NCBI RefSeq assembly: GCF_963576615.1
Contig: NC_088715.1
Span: forward strand, 62,507,981-62,571,980
Direction of reading: 5' to 3'
DNA length: 64,000 nt
Origin: Watersipora subatra
Taxonomy: Eukaryota > Bryozoa > Gymnolaemata > Cheilostomatida > Watersiporidae
The notes beneath the pieces are model-generated. The model was not told the origin of the DNA, did not search any database, and saw only the letters and a list, made by a program, of their open reading frames with translations. This document shows, one piece after another, positions 48,566 through 61,331 of the stretch (position 1 is the first letter of the stretch; each line of letters starts with the position of its first letter). A program made the translations under genes and the position numbers.

Positions 48566-49188
48566 ATATGTCATGTTTTGTGTCGATAAAAGAGTAATTA
48601 GTACTTACAATATTGATATCGTCACATGGATTTTTGAGATTTAACAGCTCAAATTGTAAAACTTAAACTCTTTAAATTAAAAGGAATAGAATAATTTATT
48701 GAAATGGATGGTTTTAACAGCCGTCGAAACAATTACATTCAGTATCATATTATTTAACTGAATATTATAGATAAATGTAAGCTTGTAGATCCAAACTATG
48801 TTAAGAACATGTCAGAACAAAAACCAAAAAGTTTTGAAAAAGTATCTAATCCAGTTATGTATTGAATAGAAAAAAGTTATAATTCCTACATTACTTTGGA
48901 GGTCTTACAATTAGTATTTCTAGCTCTGAATAAACAAAAAGTTATTCTTGTCAAATTATTGTTGTACATATTTGGTGTGTTTTCAAGGTCAGCGTAAAGA
49001 AGTTTTAATAATGCTATTTCTGAAGTTATAAAGCATTTCAAGTCTTTGAAAATAAATGAATGGTGAATTTACAAAAAAGTATTTTACTTTGCGTGTTTTA
49101 GCTTACTAGCTAATGATGTTGTGTTGATTGTTTTCAAATTTTTTCTTTAGGACCGACATTATAAAAGCTCATGATGTTATGTGTATCC

Positions 49189-49261
49189 GGCTCTGTGGCC
49201 TAATGGATAAGGCGTCTGACTTTGAATCAGAAGATTGTGGGTTCGAGTCCCTTTAAGGTCA
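49189..49261 (+). pseudogene. Hybrid A/B tRNA with TTG anticodon
   Basis: A-type 5' half with TTG, B-type 3' end, plus T64 and T66, which break the T stem and the G7-C66 pair. Positional copy of 30224 (18,965 bp away), which still has TCG, so the anticodon differs between duplicates. Confidence 0.75.
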
Positions 49262-49883
49262 ATATGTCATGTTTTGTGTTGATAAAAGAGTACTTAGTAC
49301 TTACAATAATGATATCGACGCATGGTTTTTTGAGATTTAACAGCTCAAATTGTAAAACTTAAAATTTTCAAATTAAAAGAAATAGAATAATTTACTGAAA
49401 CGTATGGTTTTAACAACTGTCGAAACAATTACGACCAGTGTTATATTATTTAACCGAATATAATAGATAAATGTAAGCTTCTAGATGCAAATTATTTTAA
49501 GAACGTGTCAGAACAAAAACAAAAATGTTTTGGAAAAAGTGTGTAATCCAGTGATGTATTGAAGAGAAAAAGTTATGATTCTTACAAAACTTTGGATGTC
49601 TCAGATTTAGTATTTCTAGCTCTGATTAAACAAAAAGTTATCTATGTCAAAATATAGTTTACCTATTTGGTGTGTTTTCAAAATCAGCGTGACATAGTTT
49701 TAATATTGCTATTTCTGAAGTTATAAAGCATTTCAAGTCTTCGAAAATAAATGAATGGTGAATTTACAAAGAAGTATTTTACTTTGCGTGTTTTAGCTTA
49801 CTAGCTAATGATGTTGTGTTGATTGTTTTCAAGTTTTTTCTTTAGGACCGACATTATAAAAGCTCATGATTTTATGTGTATCC

Positions 49884-49956
49884 GGTTCTGTGGCTTAATG
49901 GATAAGGCGTCTGACTTCGAATCAGAAGATTGTGGGTTCGAGTCCCATCAAGGTCA
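49884..49956 (+). tRNA. Hybrid A/B tRNA-Arg(TCG)
   Basis: Copy of the second hybrid lineage (30919) with T3 and T12 but a normal C40. The acceptor stem carries C5 opposite A68. Confidence 0.75.
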
Positions 49957-50577
49957 ATACGTCATGTTTTGTGTTGATAAAAGAGTAGTTAGTACTTACA
50001 ATAATGATATCGACGCATGGTTTTTTGAGATTTAACAGCTCAAATTGTAAAACTTAAACTCTTTAAATTAAAAGAAATAGAATAAATTATTGAAATGGAT
50101 GGTTTTAACAGCTCTCCAAACAATTACATTCAGTATCATATTATTTTACCGAGTATGATAGATAAATGTAAGCTTGTAGGTGCAAATTATTTTAAGAACA
50201 TGTCAGAACCATAACCAAACAGTTTTGAAAATGTATGTAATCCAGTTATGTTTTGAATAGAAAAAAGTTATAACTCCTACATAACTTTGGAGGTCTTACA
50301 ACTAGTTTTTCTAGCTCTGAATAAACAAAAAGTTATCTATGTCAAAATATAGTTTACCTATTTGGTGTGTTTTCAAAATCAGTGTGACATAGTTTTAATA
50401 CTGCTATTTCTGAAGTTATAAAGCATTTCAAGTCTTCAAAAATAAATGAATGGTGAATTTACAAAGAAGTATTTTACTTTGCGTGTTTTAGCTTACTAGC
50501 TAATGATGTTCTGTTGATTGTTTTCAAATTTTTTTTTAGGACCAAGATTATAAAAGCTCATGATGTTATGTGTATCC

Positions 50578-50650
50578 GGCTATGTCGCTTAATGGATAAG
50601 GCGTCTGACTTCGAATCAGAAAATTGTGGGTTCGAGTCCCATCAGAATCA
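50578..50650 (+). tRNA. tRNA-Arg(TCG), diverged class A
   Basis: Copy of 31613 (C9, T12, A45, A70) with A5 added, so two acceptor pairs (3-70 and 5-68) are mismatched. Function doubtful. Confidence 0.7.
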
Positions 50651-51231
50651 ACACATCATTTTAACAACCTTTTCAATCATTTTAAAAAACTGATCGAAAG
50701 GTTGAGCAGGTATATCGTTATTGTTGCCCAACGTGCCTGGAAAAACCACTGCTCCACTGTCTACCAACCAATAACCCTGCTTTTGTTAGTTTTAGTAAAA
50801 TTTTTAACACGTTTTTAAACATTCAAAACTAGTAGTTGCTCACCCTTTATATTTTCGAATGTTGTTTTTAATGAAGTCAAGCAGAAAAAGCAACTCGGGC
50901 AAAACTCTGACTAGGTGTATTCAATATAAGCTGATTGTATACTCATAATCTTTGAATAAAGAAATGAGTTCGACTGTTTTAAATTAAAAAAATCGATAAA
51001 TTTAAAAAATAAATTTATTACATCGGTTTTCCATATATAAACTTGTTAATGAACTATTTGAAAGATTCAGTACTTTTTGTAAACTTTTAGTTTTAATTGC
51101 AATCAAATAAGATTACACTTTTTGGTTCGATGAGAACTTATCGATTTATAGTTAAACCACAGTGATCTTGTAACAAAACTTCATAAGTTTAAGGTTAAAT
51201 TCAAACCAATAATACAATATTTTCAGCATCT

Positions 51232-51304
51232 GGCCTTGTGACCCAATGGAAAAGGCATTTGACTACGAATCAGAAGTTTGTGGTTTCGAGCCCCATCAAG
51301 GTCA
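51232..51304 (+). pseudogene. Decayed tRNA-Arg(ACG)-like, class C
   Basis: Class C, T53 and G45 subtype. Partner of 32266 in the duplicated 4.5-kb block. Confidence 0.75.
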
Positions 51305-51926
51305 ATGTGTCATGTTTTGTGTCGATAAAAGAGTAATTAGTACTTACAATATTGATATCGTCACATGGATTTTTGAGATTTAACAGCTCAAATTGTAAAA
51401 CTTAAACTCTTTAAATTAAAAGGAATAGAATAATTTATTGAAATGGATGGTTTTAACAGCCGTCGAAACAATTACATTCAGTATCATATTATTTAACTGA
51501 ATATTATAGATAAATGTAAGCTTGTAGATCCAAATTATTTTAAGAACATGTCAGAACAAAAACCAAAAAGTTTTGAAAAAGTATGTAATCCAGTTATGTA
51601 TTGAATAGAAAAAAGTTATAATTCCTACATAACTTTGGAGGTCCTACAGTTAGTATTTCTAGCTCTGAATAAACAAAAAGTTATTCTTGTCAAATTATTG
51701 TTGTACATATTTGGTGTGTTTTTCAGGTCAGCGAGACAAAAATTTAATAATGCTATTTCTGAAGTTATAAAGCATTTCAAGTCTTTGAAAATAAATGAAT
51801 GGTGAATTTACAAAAAAGTATTTTACTTTGCGTGTTTTAGCTTACTAACTAATGATGTTGTGCTGATTGTTTTCAAGTTTTTTTTTAGGACTGAGATTAT
51901 AAAAGCTCTTGATGTTATGTGTATCC

Positions 51927-51999
51927 GGCTCTGTGGCCTAATGGATAAGGCGTTTGACTTTGAATCAGAAGATTGTGGGTTCGAGTCCCATCAGAGTCA
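51927..51999 (+). tRNA. Arg-type tRNA body with Gln anticodon TTG
   Basis: TTG plus T28 haplotype. Partner of 32961 in the duplicated block. Confidence 0.83.
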
Positions 52000-52580
52000 A
52001 CAAATGATTTTAACAACCTTTTCAATCATTTTAAAAAACTGATCGAAAGGTTGAGTAGGTATATCTTTATTGTTGCCCAACGTGCCTGGAAAAACCACCG
52101 CCCCAATGTCTACCAACCAATAACCCTGCGTTTATTAATCTTAACAAAACATTTAACACTTTTTTAAACATTCAAAACTAGTAGTTGCTCACCCTTTATA
52201 TTTTCGAATGTTGTTTTTAACGAAGTCAAGCAAGAAAAGCAACTCTGGCAAAACTCTGATCAGGTGGATTCAATATAAACTGACTGTATACTCATAACTT
52301 TTAAATCAGAAAATGAGTTCGGTTTTTTACATTCATGAAATCGATAAATTAAAAAAAAACAAAATATTTCATTACTTTTCCATATAGAAACTTGTTAATG
52401 AACTACTTGAAAGTTTCAGTACTTTTTGTAAACTTTTAGTTTTAATTGCAATCAAATAAGATTACACTTTCTGGTTCGATGAGAACTTATCGATTTATAG
52501 TTAAACAACGGTGATCTTGTAACAATTCTTCATAAGTTTAAGGTTAAATTCAAACAAGTAATACAGAGTTTTTAGCATCC

Positions 52581-52653
52581 GGCCTTGTGGCCCAATGGAT
52601 AAGGCGTCTGATTATGAATCAGAAGATTGTGGTTTCAAGTCCCATCAAGGTCA
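52581..52653 (+). tRNA. Arg-type tRNA body with His anticodon ATG
   Basis: T32/ATG/T53/A57 subtype. Partner of 33615. Confidence 0.72.
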
Positions 52654-53266
52654 TGTTTTGTGTTGATAAAAGAGTAGTTAGTACTTACAATAATGATATC
52701 GACGCATGGATTTTTGAGATTTAACAGCTCAAATTGTAAAACTTAAACTCTTTAAATTAAAAGGAATAGAATAATTTATTGAAATGGATGCTTTTAACAG
52801 CTGTCGAAACAACCACACTGAGTGTTATATTATTTAACTTAATATAATAGATAAATGTTAGCTTCTAGATGCAACTCATTTTAAGAACGTGTCAGAACAA
52901 AAACAAAAATGTTTTGAAAAAAGTGTGTAATCCAGTTATGTATTGAAGAGAAAAAGTAATAATTCTTACAAAACTTTGGATGTCTTAGATTTAGTATTTC
53001 TAGCTCTGAATAAACAAAAAGTTATCCATGTCAAAATATAGTTTACCTAATTGGTGTGTTTTCAAAATCAGCGTGACATAGTTTTAATATTGCTATTTCT
53101 GAAGTTATAAAGCATTTCAAGTCTTCAAAAATAAATGAATGGTGAATTTACAAAAAAGTATTTTACTTTGCGTGTTTTAGCTTACTAACTAATGATGTTG
53201 TGCTGATTGTTTTCAAGTTTTTTTTTAGGACCGACATTATCAATGCACATGATGTTATGTGTATCC

Positions 53267-53339
53267 GGTTCTGTGGCCTAATGGATAATTCGTCTGACTT
53301 TGAATCAGAAGATTGTGGGTTCGAGTCCCATCAGAGTCA
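53267..53339 (+). pseudogene. Arg-type tRNA with TTG anticodon and broken D stem
   Basis: Partner of 34300: T3, TTG, D-stem G23-G24 to TT and upstream TATCAAT are all shared. Homology to the left block ends just downstream of this gene. Confidence 0.72.
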
Positions 53340-53917
53340 ACAGATCATTTTAACTATCTTTTCAATCATTTTATAAAATTGATCGAAAGTTTGAGTAGGT
53401 ATATCTTTACTGTTGCTCAACATGTCTGGAAAAACCACTGCTCCACTGTCTACCAACCAATAACCCTGCTTTTGTTAGTTTTAGTAAAATATTTAACACT
53501 TTTTTAAACATTCAAAACTAGTAGTTGCTCACCCTTTATATTTTCGAATGTTGTTTTTAACGAAGTCAAGCAGAAAAAGCAACTCGGGCAAAACTCTGAT
53601 TAGGTGGATTCAATATAAACTGACTGTATACTCATGAATTCTAAATCAAAAAATGAGTTCGGCTGTGGTAAATTTAAGAAATCGATAAATTAAAATACAA
53701 CTTATTACATTACTTTTCCATATATAAACTTTTAATGAACTACTTGAAAGTTTCAGTACTTTTTGTAAACTTTTAGTTTTAATTGCAATCAAATAAGATT
53801 ACACTTTTTGGTTCGATGAGAACTTATCGATTTATAGTTAAACAACGGTGATCTTGTAACAAATCTTCATATGTTTAAGGTTAAATTCAAACAAGTAATA
53901 CAGAGTTTTTAGCATCC

Positions 53918-53990
53918 GGCCTTGTGGCCCAATGGATAAGGCATCTGACTACGAATCAGAAGATTGTGGGTTCGAGTCCTATCAAGGTCA
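53918..53990 (+). tRNA. tRNA-Arg(ACG), A26 variant
   Basis: Class B with G26 to A (CpG transition) and C63 to T (wobble with G51). Anticodon ACG; fold intact. Confidence 0.87.
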
Positions 53991-54614
53991 ATATGTCATG
54001 TTTTGTGTTGATAAAAGAGTAGTTAGTACTTACAATTATGATATCGACGCATGGATTTTTGAGATTTAAGAGCTCAAACTGTAAAACTTAAACTCTTTAA
54101 ATTAAAAGGACTAGAATAAAGTATTGAAATGGATGGTTTTAACAGCTGTCGAAACAATTAAATTCAGTATCATATTATTTAACTGAGTATGATAGTTAAA
54201 TGTAAGCTTGTAGATCCAAATTATTTTAAGAACATGTCAGAACAAAAACCAAAAAGTTTTGAAAAAGTATGTAATCCAGTTATGTATTGAATAGCAAAAA
54301 GTTATAATTTCTACATATCTTTGGAGGTCCTACAATTAGTATTTCTAGCTCTGAATAAACAAAAAGTTATTCTTGTCAAATTATTGTTGTACATGTTTGG
54401 TGTGTTTTCAAGGTCAGCGTGACAAAGTTTTAATAATGCTATTTCTGAAGTTATAAAGCATTTCAAGTCTTTGAAAATAAATGAATGGTGAATTTACAAA
54501 AAAAGTAGTTTACTTTGCGTGTTTTAGCTTACTAACTAATGAGGTTGTGCTGATTGTTTTCAAGTTTTTTCTTTAGGACCGAGATTATAAAAGCTCATGA
54601 TGTTATGTGTATCC

Positions 54615-54687
54615 GGCTCTGTGGCCTAATGGATAAGGCGTCTGACTTCGAATCAGAAGATTGTGGGCTCGAGTCCCATCAGAGTCA
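54615..54687 (+). tRNA. tRNA-Arg(TCG), T54C variant
   Basis: Class A with T54 to C only. An intermediate toward the 39767/43801 form. Confidence 0.83.
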
Positions 54688-55268
54688 ACAGATGATTTTA
54701 ACAACCTTTTCAATCATTTTATAAAATTGATCGAAAGTTTGAGTAGGTGTATCTTTACTGTTGCTCAACTTGTCTGGAAAAACCACTGCTCCACTGTCTA
54801 CCAACCGCTAACCCTGCTTTTGTTAGTTTTAGTAAAATATTTAACACTTTTTTAAACATTCAAAACTAGTAGTTGCTCACCCTTTATATTTTCGAATGTT
54901 GTTTTTAACAAAGTCAAGCAGAAAAAGCAACTCGAAGAAAACTCTGATTAGGTGGATTCAATATAAACCTACTGTATACTCATAACTTTTAAATCAGAAA
55001 ATGAGTTCGGCTGTTTTACATTCAAGAAATCGATAAATTAAAAAAAACAAAATATTTCATTACTTTTCCATATAGAAACTTGTTAATGAACTACTTGAAA
55101 GTTTCAGTACTTTTTGTAAACTTTTAGTTTTAATTGCAATCAAATAAGATTACACTTTTTCGTTCGATGAGAACTTATCGATTTATAGTTAAACAACGGT
55201 GATCTTGTAACAATTCTTCATAAGTTTAAGGTTAAATTCAAACAAGTAATACAGAGTTTTTAGCATCC

Positions 55269-55341
55269 GGCCTTGTGGCCCAATGGATAAGGCGTCTGAT
55301 TATGAATCAGAAGATTGTGGTTTCAAGTCCCATCAAGGTCA
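55269..55341 (+). tRNA. Arg-type tRNA body with His anticodon ATG
   Basis: T32/ATG/T53/A57 subtype, the last ATG copy in the window. Confidence 0.72.
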
Positions 55342-55953
55342 TGTTTTGTGTTGATAAAAGAGTAGTTAGTACTTACAATAATGATATCGACGCATGGATT
55401 TTTGAGATTTAACAGCTCAAATTGTAAAACTTAAACTCTTTAAATTAAAAGGAATAGAATAATTTATTGAAATGGATGCTTTTAACAGCTGTCGAAACAA
55501 CCACACTGAGTGTTATATTATTTAACTTAATATAATAGATAAATGTAATCTTCTAGATGCAAATTATTTTAAGAACATGTCAGAAAAAAACAAAAATGTT
55601 TTGAAAAAAGTGTGTAATCCAGTTATGTATTGAAGAGAAAAAGTAATAATTCTTACAAAACTTTGGATGTCTTAGATTTAGTATTTCTAGCTCTGAATAA
55701 ACAAAAAGTTATCCATGTCAAAATATAGTTTACCTAATTGGTGTGTTTTCAAAATCAGCGTGACATAGTTTTAATATTGCTATTTCTGAAGTTATAAAGC
55801 ATTTCAAGTCTTCAAAAATAAATGAATGGTGAATTTACAAAAAAGTATTTTACTTTGCGTGTTTTAGCTTACTAGCTAATGATGTTCTGTTGATTGTTTT
55901 CAAATTTTTTTTTAGGACCGACATTATAAAAGCTCATGATGTTATGTGTATCC

Positions 55954-56026
55954 GGCTCTGTGGCCTAATGGATAAGGTGTCTGACTTCGAATCAGAAGAT
56001 TGTGGGTTCGAGTCCCATCAGAGTCA
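55954..56026 (+). tRNA. tRNA-Arg(TCG), G10-T25 variant
   Basis: Class A with C25 to T. The 3' flank has a 9-bp deletion relative to consensus (aacaatcatttt), shared with 34300 and 59991. First gene of the right-hand trimer duplication. Confidence 0.9.
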
Positions 56027-56598
56027 ACAGATCATTTTAACAATCATTTTATAAAATTGATCGAAAGTTTGAGTAGGTGTATCTTTACTGTTGCTCAACA
56101 TGTCTGGAAAAACCACTGCTCCACTGTCTACCAACCAATAACCCTGCTTTTGTTAGTTTTAGTAAAATATTTAACACTTTTTTAAACATTCAAAACTAGT
56201 AGTTGCTCACCCTTTATATTTTCGAATGTTGTTTTTAACGAAGTCAAGCAGAAAATGCAACTCGGGCAAAACTCTGACTTGGTGTATTCAATATAAACTG
56301 ATTGTATACTCATAATCTTTAAATAAAGAAATGAGAACGACTGTTTTAAATTAAAAAAATCGATAAATTTAAAAAATAAATTTATTACATCAGTTTTCCA
56401 TATATAAACTTGTTAATGAACTTCTTGAAAGTTTCAGTACTTTTTGTAAACTTTTAGTTTTAATTGCAATCAAATAAGATTACACTTTTTGGTTCGATGA
56501 GAACTTATCGATTTATAGTTAAACCACAGTGATCTTGTAACAAAACTTCATAAGTTTAAGGTTAAATTCAAACCAATAATACAATATTTTCAGCATCT

Positions 56599-56671
56599 GG
56601 CCTTGTGACCCAATGGAAAAGGCATTTAACTACGAATCAGAAATTTGTGGGTTCGAGCCCCATCAAGGTCA
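56599..56671 (+). pseudogene. Decayed tRNA-Arg(ACG)-like, class C
   Basis: Class C with G53 but A30 opposite C40, breaking the anticodon stem. Its duplicate at 60636 keeps G30, so this change is newer than the duplication or was repaired in the other copy. Confidence 0.7.
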
Positions 56672-57294
56672 ATATGTCATGTTTTGTGTCGATAAAAGAG
56701 TAATTAGTACTTACAATATTGATATCGTCACATGGATTTTTGAGATTTAACAGCTCAAATTGTAAAACTTAAACTCTTTAAATTAAAAGGAATAGAATAA
56801 TTTATTGAAATGGATGGTTTTAACAGCCGTCGAAACAATTACATTCAGTATCATATTATTTAACTGAATATTACAGATAAATGTAAGCTTGTAGATCCAA
56901 ATTATGTTAAGAACATGTCAGAACAAAAACCAAAAAGTTTTGAAAAAGTATGTAATCCAGTTATGTATTGAATAGAAAAAAGTTATAATTCCTACATAAC
57001 TTTGGAGGTCCTACAGTTAGTATTTCTAGCTCTGAATAAACAAAAAGTTATTCTTGTCAAATTATTGTTGTACATATTTGGTGTGTTTTTCAGGTCAGCG
57101 AGACAAAGTTTTAATAATGCTATTTCTGAAGTTATAAAGCATTTCAAGTCTTTGAAAATAAATGAATGGTGAATTTACAAAAAAGTATTTTACTTTGCGT
57201 GTTTTAGCTTACTAACTAATGATGTTGTGCTGATTGTTTTCAAGTTTTTTTTTAGGACTGAGATTATAAAAGCTCTTGATGTTATGTGTATCCG

Positions 57295-57367
57295 GGTTCT
57301 GTGGCCTAATGGATAAGGCGTTTGACTTTGAATCAGAAGATTGTGGGTTCGAGTCCCATCAGAGTCA
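57295..57367 (+). tRNA. Arg-type tRNA body with Gln anticodon TTG
   Basis: T3/TTG/T28 haplotype with the extra upstream G, matching 35641 and 61332. Confidence 0.8.
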
Positions 57368-57948
57368 ACAAATGATTTTAACAACCTTTTCAATCATTTT
57401 AAAAAACTGATCGAAAGGTTGAGTAGGTATATTTTTATTGTTGCGCAACATGTCTGGAAAAACCACTGCTCCACTGTCTACCAACCGCTAACCCTGCTTT
57501 TGTTAGTTTTAGTAAAATATTTAACACTTTTTTAAACATTCAAAACTAGTAGTTGCTCACCCTTTATATTTTCGAATGTTGTTTTTAACGAAGTCAAGCA
57601 GAAAAAGCAACTCGGGCAAAACTCTGATCAAGTGGATTCAATATAAACTGACTGTATACTCATTATTTTTAAATCAAAAAATGAGTTCGGCTGTTTTAAA
57701 TTAAAAAAATCGATAAATTTTGAAAATAAATTTATTACATCAGTTTTCCATATATAAACTTGTTGATGAACTACTTGAAAGTTTCAGTACTTTTTGTAAA
57801 CTTTTAGTTTTAATTGCAATCAAATAAGATTACACTTTTTCGTTCGATGAGAACTTATCGATTTATAGTTAAACAAGGGTGATCTTGTAACAATTCTTTA
57901 TAAGTTTAAGGTTAAATTCAAACAAGTAATACAGAGTTTTTAGCATCC

Positions 57949-58021
57949 GGCCTTGTGGCCCAATGGATAAGGCGTCTGACTACGAATCAGAAGATTGTGG
58001 GTTAGAGTCCCATCAAGGTCA
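57949..58021 (+). tRNA. tRNA-Arg(ACG), T-loop C56A variant
   Basis: Class B with C56 to A. Identical to 61986, 4,037 bp away. Confidence 0.75.
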
Positions 58022-58642
58022 ATATGTCATGTTTTGTGTTGATAAAAGAATAATTAGTACTTACAATAATGATATCGATGCATGGATTTTTGAGATTTAA
58101 CAGCTCAAATTGTAAAACTTAAACTCTTTAAATTAAAAGGAATAGAATAAATTATTGAAATGTATGGTTTTAACAGCTGTCGAAACAATTACATTCAGTA
58201 TCATATTATTTAACTGAGTATGATAGATAAAGGTAAGCTTGTAGATGCAAATTATTTTAAGAACATGTCAGAACCAAAACCAAACAGTTTTGAAAATTTA
58301 TGTAATCCAGTTATGTTTTGAATAGAAAAAAGTTATAATTCCTGCATAACTTTGGAGGTCCTACAATTAGTATTTCTGGCTCTGAATAAACAAAAAATTA
58401 TCCATGCCAAAATATAGTTTACCTAATTGGTGTGTTTTCAAAATCAGCGTGACATAGTTTTAATATTGCTATTTCTGAAGTTATAAAGCATTTCAAGTCT
58501 TCGAAAATAAATGAATGGTGAATTTACAAAAAAGTATTTTCCTTTGCGTGTTTTAGCTTACTAACTAATGATGTTGTGTTGATTGTTTTCAAATTTTTTT
58601 TTAGGACCGAGATTATAAAAGCTCATGATGTTATGTGTATCC

Positions 58643-58715
58643 GGCTCTGTGGCCTAATGGATAAGGCGTCTGACTTCGAATCAGAAGATTGTGGGTTCGA
58701 GTCCCATCAGAGTCA
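58643..58715 (+). tRNA. tRNA-Arg(TCG)
   Basis: Exact class A consensus and the only unaltered tRNA in its three-unit block. Confidence 0.94.
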
Positions 58716-59296
58716 ACAGATCATTTTAACAACCTTTTCTATCATTTTATAAAATTGATCGAAAGTTTGAGTAGGTATATCTTCACTGTTGCTCAACATG
58801 TCTGGAAAAATCACTGCTCCACTGTCTACCAACCAATAACCCTGCTTTTGTTAGTTTTAGTAAAATATTTAACACTTTTTTAAACATTCAAAACTAGTAG
58901 TTGCTCACCCTTTATATTTTCGAATGTTGTTTTTAACGAAGTCAAGCAGAAAAAGCAACTCGGGCAAAACTCTGATTAGGTGGATTCAATATAAACTGAC
59001 TGTATACTCATAATTTTTAAATCAAAAAATTAGTTTGGCTGTTTTACATTCGAGAAATCGATAAAGTAAAAAAAACAAGTTATTACATTACTTTTCCATA
59101 TATATACTTGTTAATGAACTACTTGAAAGTTTCAGTACTTTTTGTAAACTTTTAGTTTTAATTGCAATCAAATAAGACTACACTTTCTGGTTCGATGAGA
59201 ATTTATCGCTTTATAGTTAAACCACAGTGATCTTGTAACAAAACTTCATAAGTTTAAGGTTAAATTCAAACCAATAATACAATATTTTCAGCATCT

Positions 59297-59369
59297 GGCC
59301 TTGTGACCCAATAGAAAAGGCATTTGACTACGAATCAGAAATTTGTGGTCTCGAGCCCCATCAAGGTCA
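59297..59369 (+). pseudogene. Decayed tRNA-Arg(ACG)-like, class C
   Basis: Class C with T53 and C54, and G18 to A in the D loop, which removes an invariant base. The most decayed class C copy in the window. Confidence 0.75.
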
Positions 59370-59990
59370 ATATGTCATGTTTTGTGTCGATAAAAGAGTA
59401 ATTAGTACTTACAATAATGATATCGTCACATGGATTTTTGAGATTTAACAGCTCAAATTGTAAAACTTAAACTCTTTAAATTAAAAGAAATAGAATAATT
59501 TACTGAAATGGATGGTTTTAACAACTGTCGAAACAATTACAACCAGTGTTATATTATTTAACCGAATATAATAGATAAATGTAAGCTTCTAGATGCAAAA
59601 TATCTTAAGAACGTGTCAGAACAAAAACAAAAACGTTTTGAAAAAAGTGTGTAATCCAGTTATGTATTGAAGAGAAAAAGTAATAATTCCTACAAAACTT
59701 TGGATGTCTTAGATTTAGTATTTCTAGCTCTGAATAAACAAAAAGTTATCCATGTCAAAATATAGTTTACCTAATTGGTGTGTTTTCAAAATCAGCGTCA
59801 CATAGTTTTAATATTGCTATTTCTGAAGTTATGAAGCATTTCAAGTCTTCGAAAATAAATGAATGGTGAATTTACAAAAAAGTATTTTACTTTGCGTGTT
59901 TTAGCTTACTAACTAATGATGTTCTGTTGATTGTTTTCAAATTTTTTTTTAGGACCGACATTATAAAAGCTCATGATGTTATGTGTATCC

Positions 59991-60063
59991 GGCTCTGTGG
60001 CCTAATGGATAAGGTGTCTGACTTCGAATCAGAAGATTGTGGGTTCGAGTCCCATCAGAGTCA
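59991..60063 (+). tRNA. tRNA-Arg(TCG), G10-T25 variant
   Basis: Copy of 55954, 4,037 bp away, including the 9-bp flank deletion. Confidence 0.9.
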
Positions 60064-60635
60064 ACAGATCATTTTAACAATCATTTTATAAAATTGATCG
60101 AAAGTTTGAGTAGGTGTATCTTTACTGTTGCTCAACATGTCTGGAAAAACCACTGCTCCACTGTCTACCAACCAATAACCCTGCTTTTGTTAGTTTTAGT
60201 AAAATATTTAACACTTTTTTAAACATTCAAAACTAGTAGTTGCTCACCCTTTATATTTTCGAATGTTGTTTTTAACGAAGTCAAGCAGAAAATGCAACTC
60301 GGGCAAAACTCTGACTTGGTGTATTCAATATAAACTGATTGTATACTCATAATCTTTAAATAAAGAAATGAGAACGACTGTTTTAAATTAAAAAAATCGA
60401 TAAATTTAAAAAATAAATTTATTACATCAGTTTTCCATATATAAACTTGTTAATGAACTTCTTGAAAGTTTCAGTACTTTTTGTAAACTTTTAGTTTTAA
60501 TTGCAATCAAATAAGATTACACTTTTTGGTTCGATGAGAACTTATCGATTTATAGTTAAACCACAGTGATCTTGTAACAAAACTTCATAAGTTTAAGGTT
60601 AAATTCAAACCAATAATACAATATTTTCAGCATCT

Positions 60636-60708
60636 GGCCTTGTGACCCAATGGAAAAGGCATTTGACTACGAATCAGAAATTTGTGGGTTCGAGCCCCAT
60701 CAAGGTCA
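60636..60708 (+). pseudogene. Decayed tRNA-Arg(ACG)-like, class C with intact T stem
   Basis: Class C with G53 and normal anticodon stem. Partner of 56599. Confidence 0.65.
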
Positions 60709-61331
60709 ATATGTCATGTTTTGTGTCGATAAAAGAGTAATTAGTACTTACAATATTGATATCGTCACATGGATTTTTGAGATTTAACAGCTCAAATTGT
60801 AAAACTTAAACTCTTTAAATTAAAAGGAATAGAATAATTTATTGAAATGGATGGTTTTAACAGCCGTCGAAACAATTACATTCAGTATCATATTATTTAA
60901 CTGAATATTATAGATAAATGTAAGCTTGTAGATCCAAATTATGTTAAGAACATGTCAGAACAAAAACCAAAAAGTTTTGAAAAAGTATGTAATCCAGTTA
61001 TGTATTGAATAGAAAAAAGTTATAATTCCTACATAACTTTGGAGGTCCTACAGTTAGTATTTCTAGCTCTGAATAAACAAAAAGTTATTCTTGTCAAATT
61101 ATTGTTGTACATATTTGGTGTGTTTTTCAGGTCAGCGAGACAAAGTTTTAATAATGCTATTTCTGAAGTTATAAAGCATTTCAAGTCTTTGAAAATAAAT
61201 GAATGGTGAATTTACAAAAAAGTATTTTACTTTGCGTGTTTTAGCTTACTAACTAATGATGTTGTGCTGATTGTTTTCAAGTTTTTTTTTAGGACTGAGA
61301 TTATAAAAGCTCTTGATGTTATGTGTATCCG

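Larger units (their letters stand above)
48835..53352 (+). repeat. 4.5-kb block, right copy of a distant duplication
   Basis: Right partner of the 29870-34385 block. The first hybrid differs in anticodon (TTG here, TCG there), and 50578 has an extra acceptor change. Homology stops just after the tRNA at 53267, where the 3' flanks part. Confidence 0.8.
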
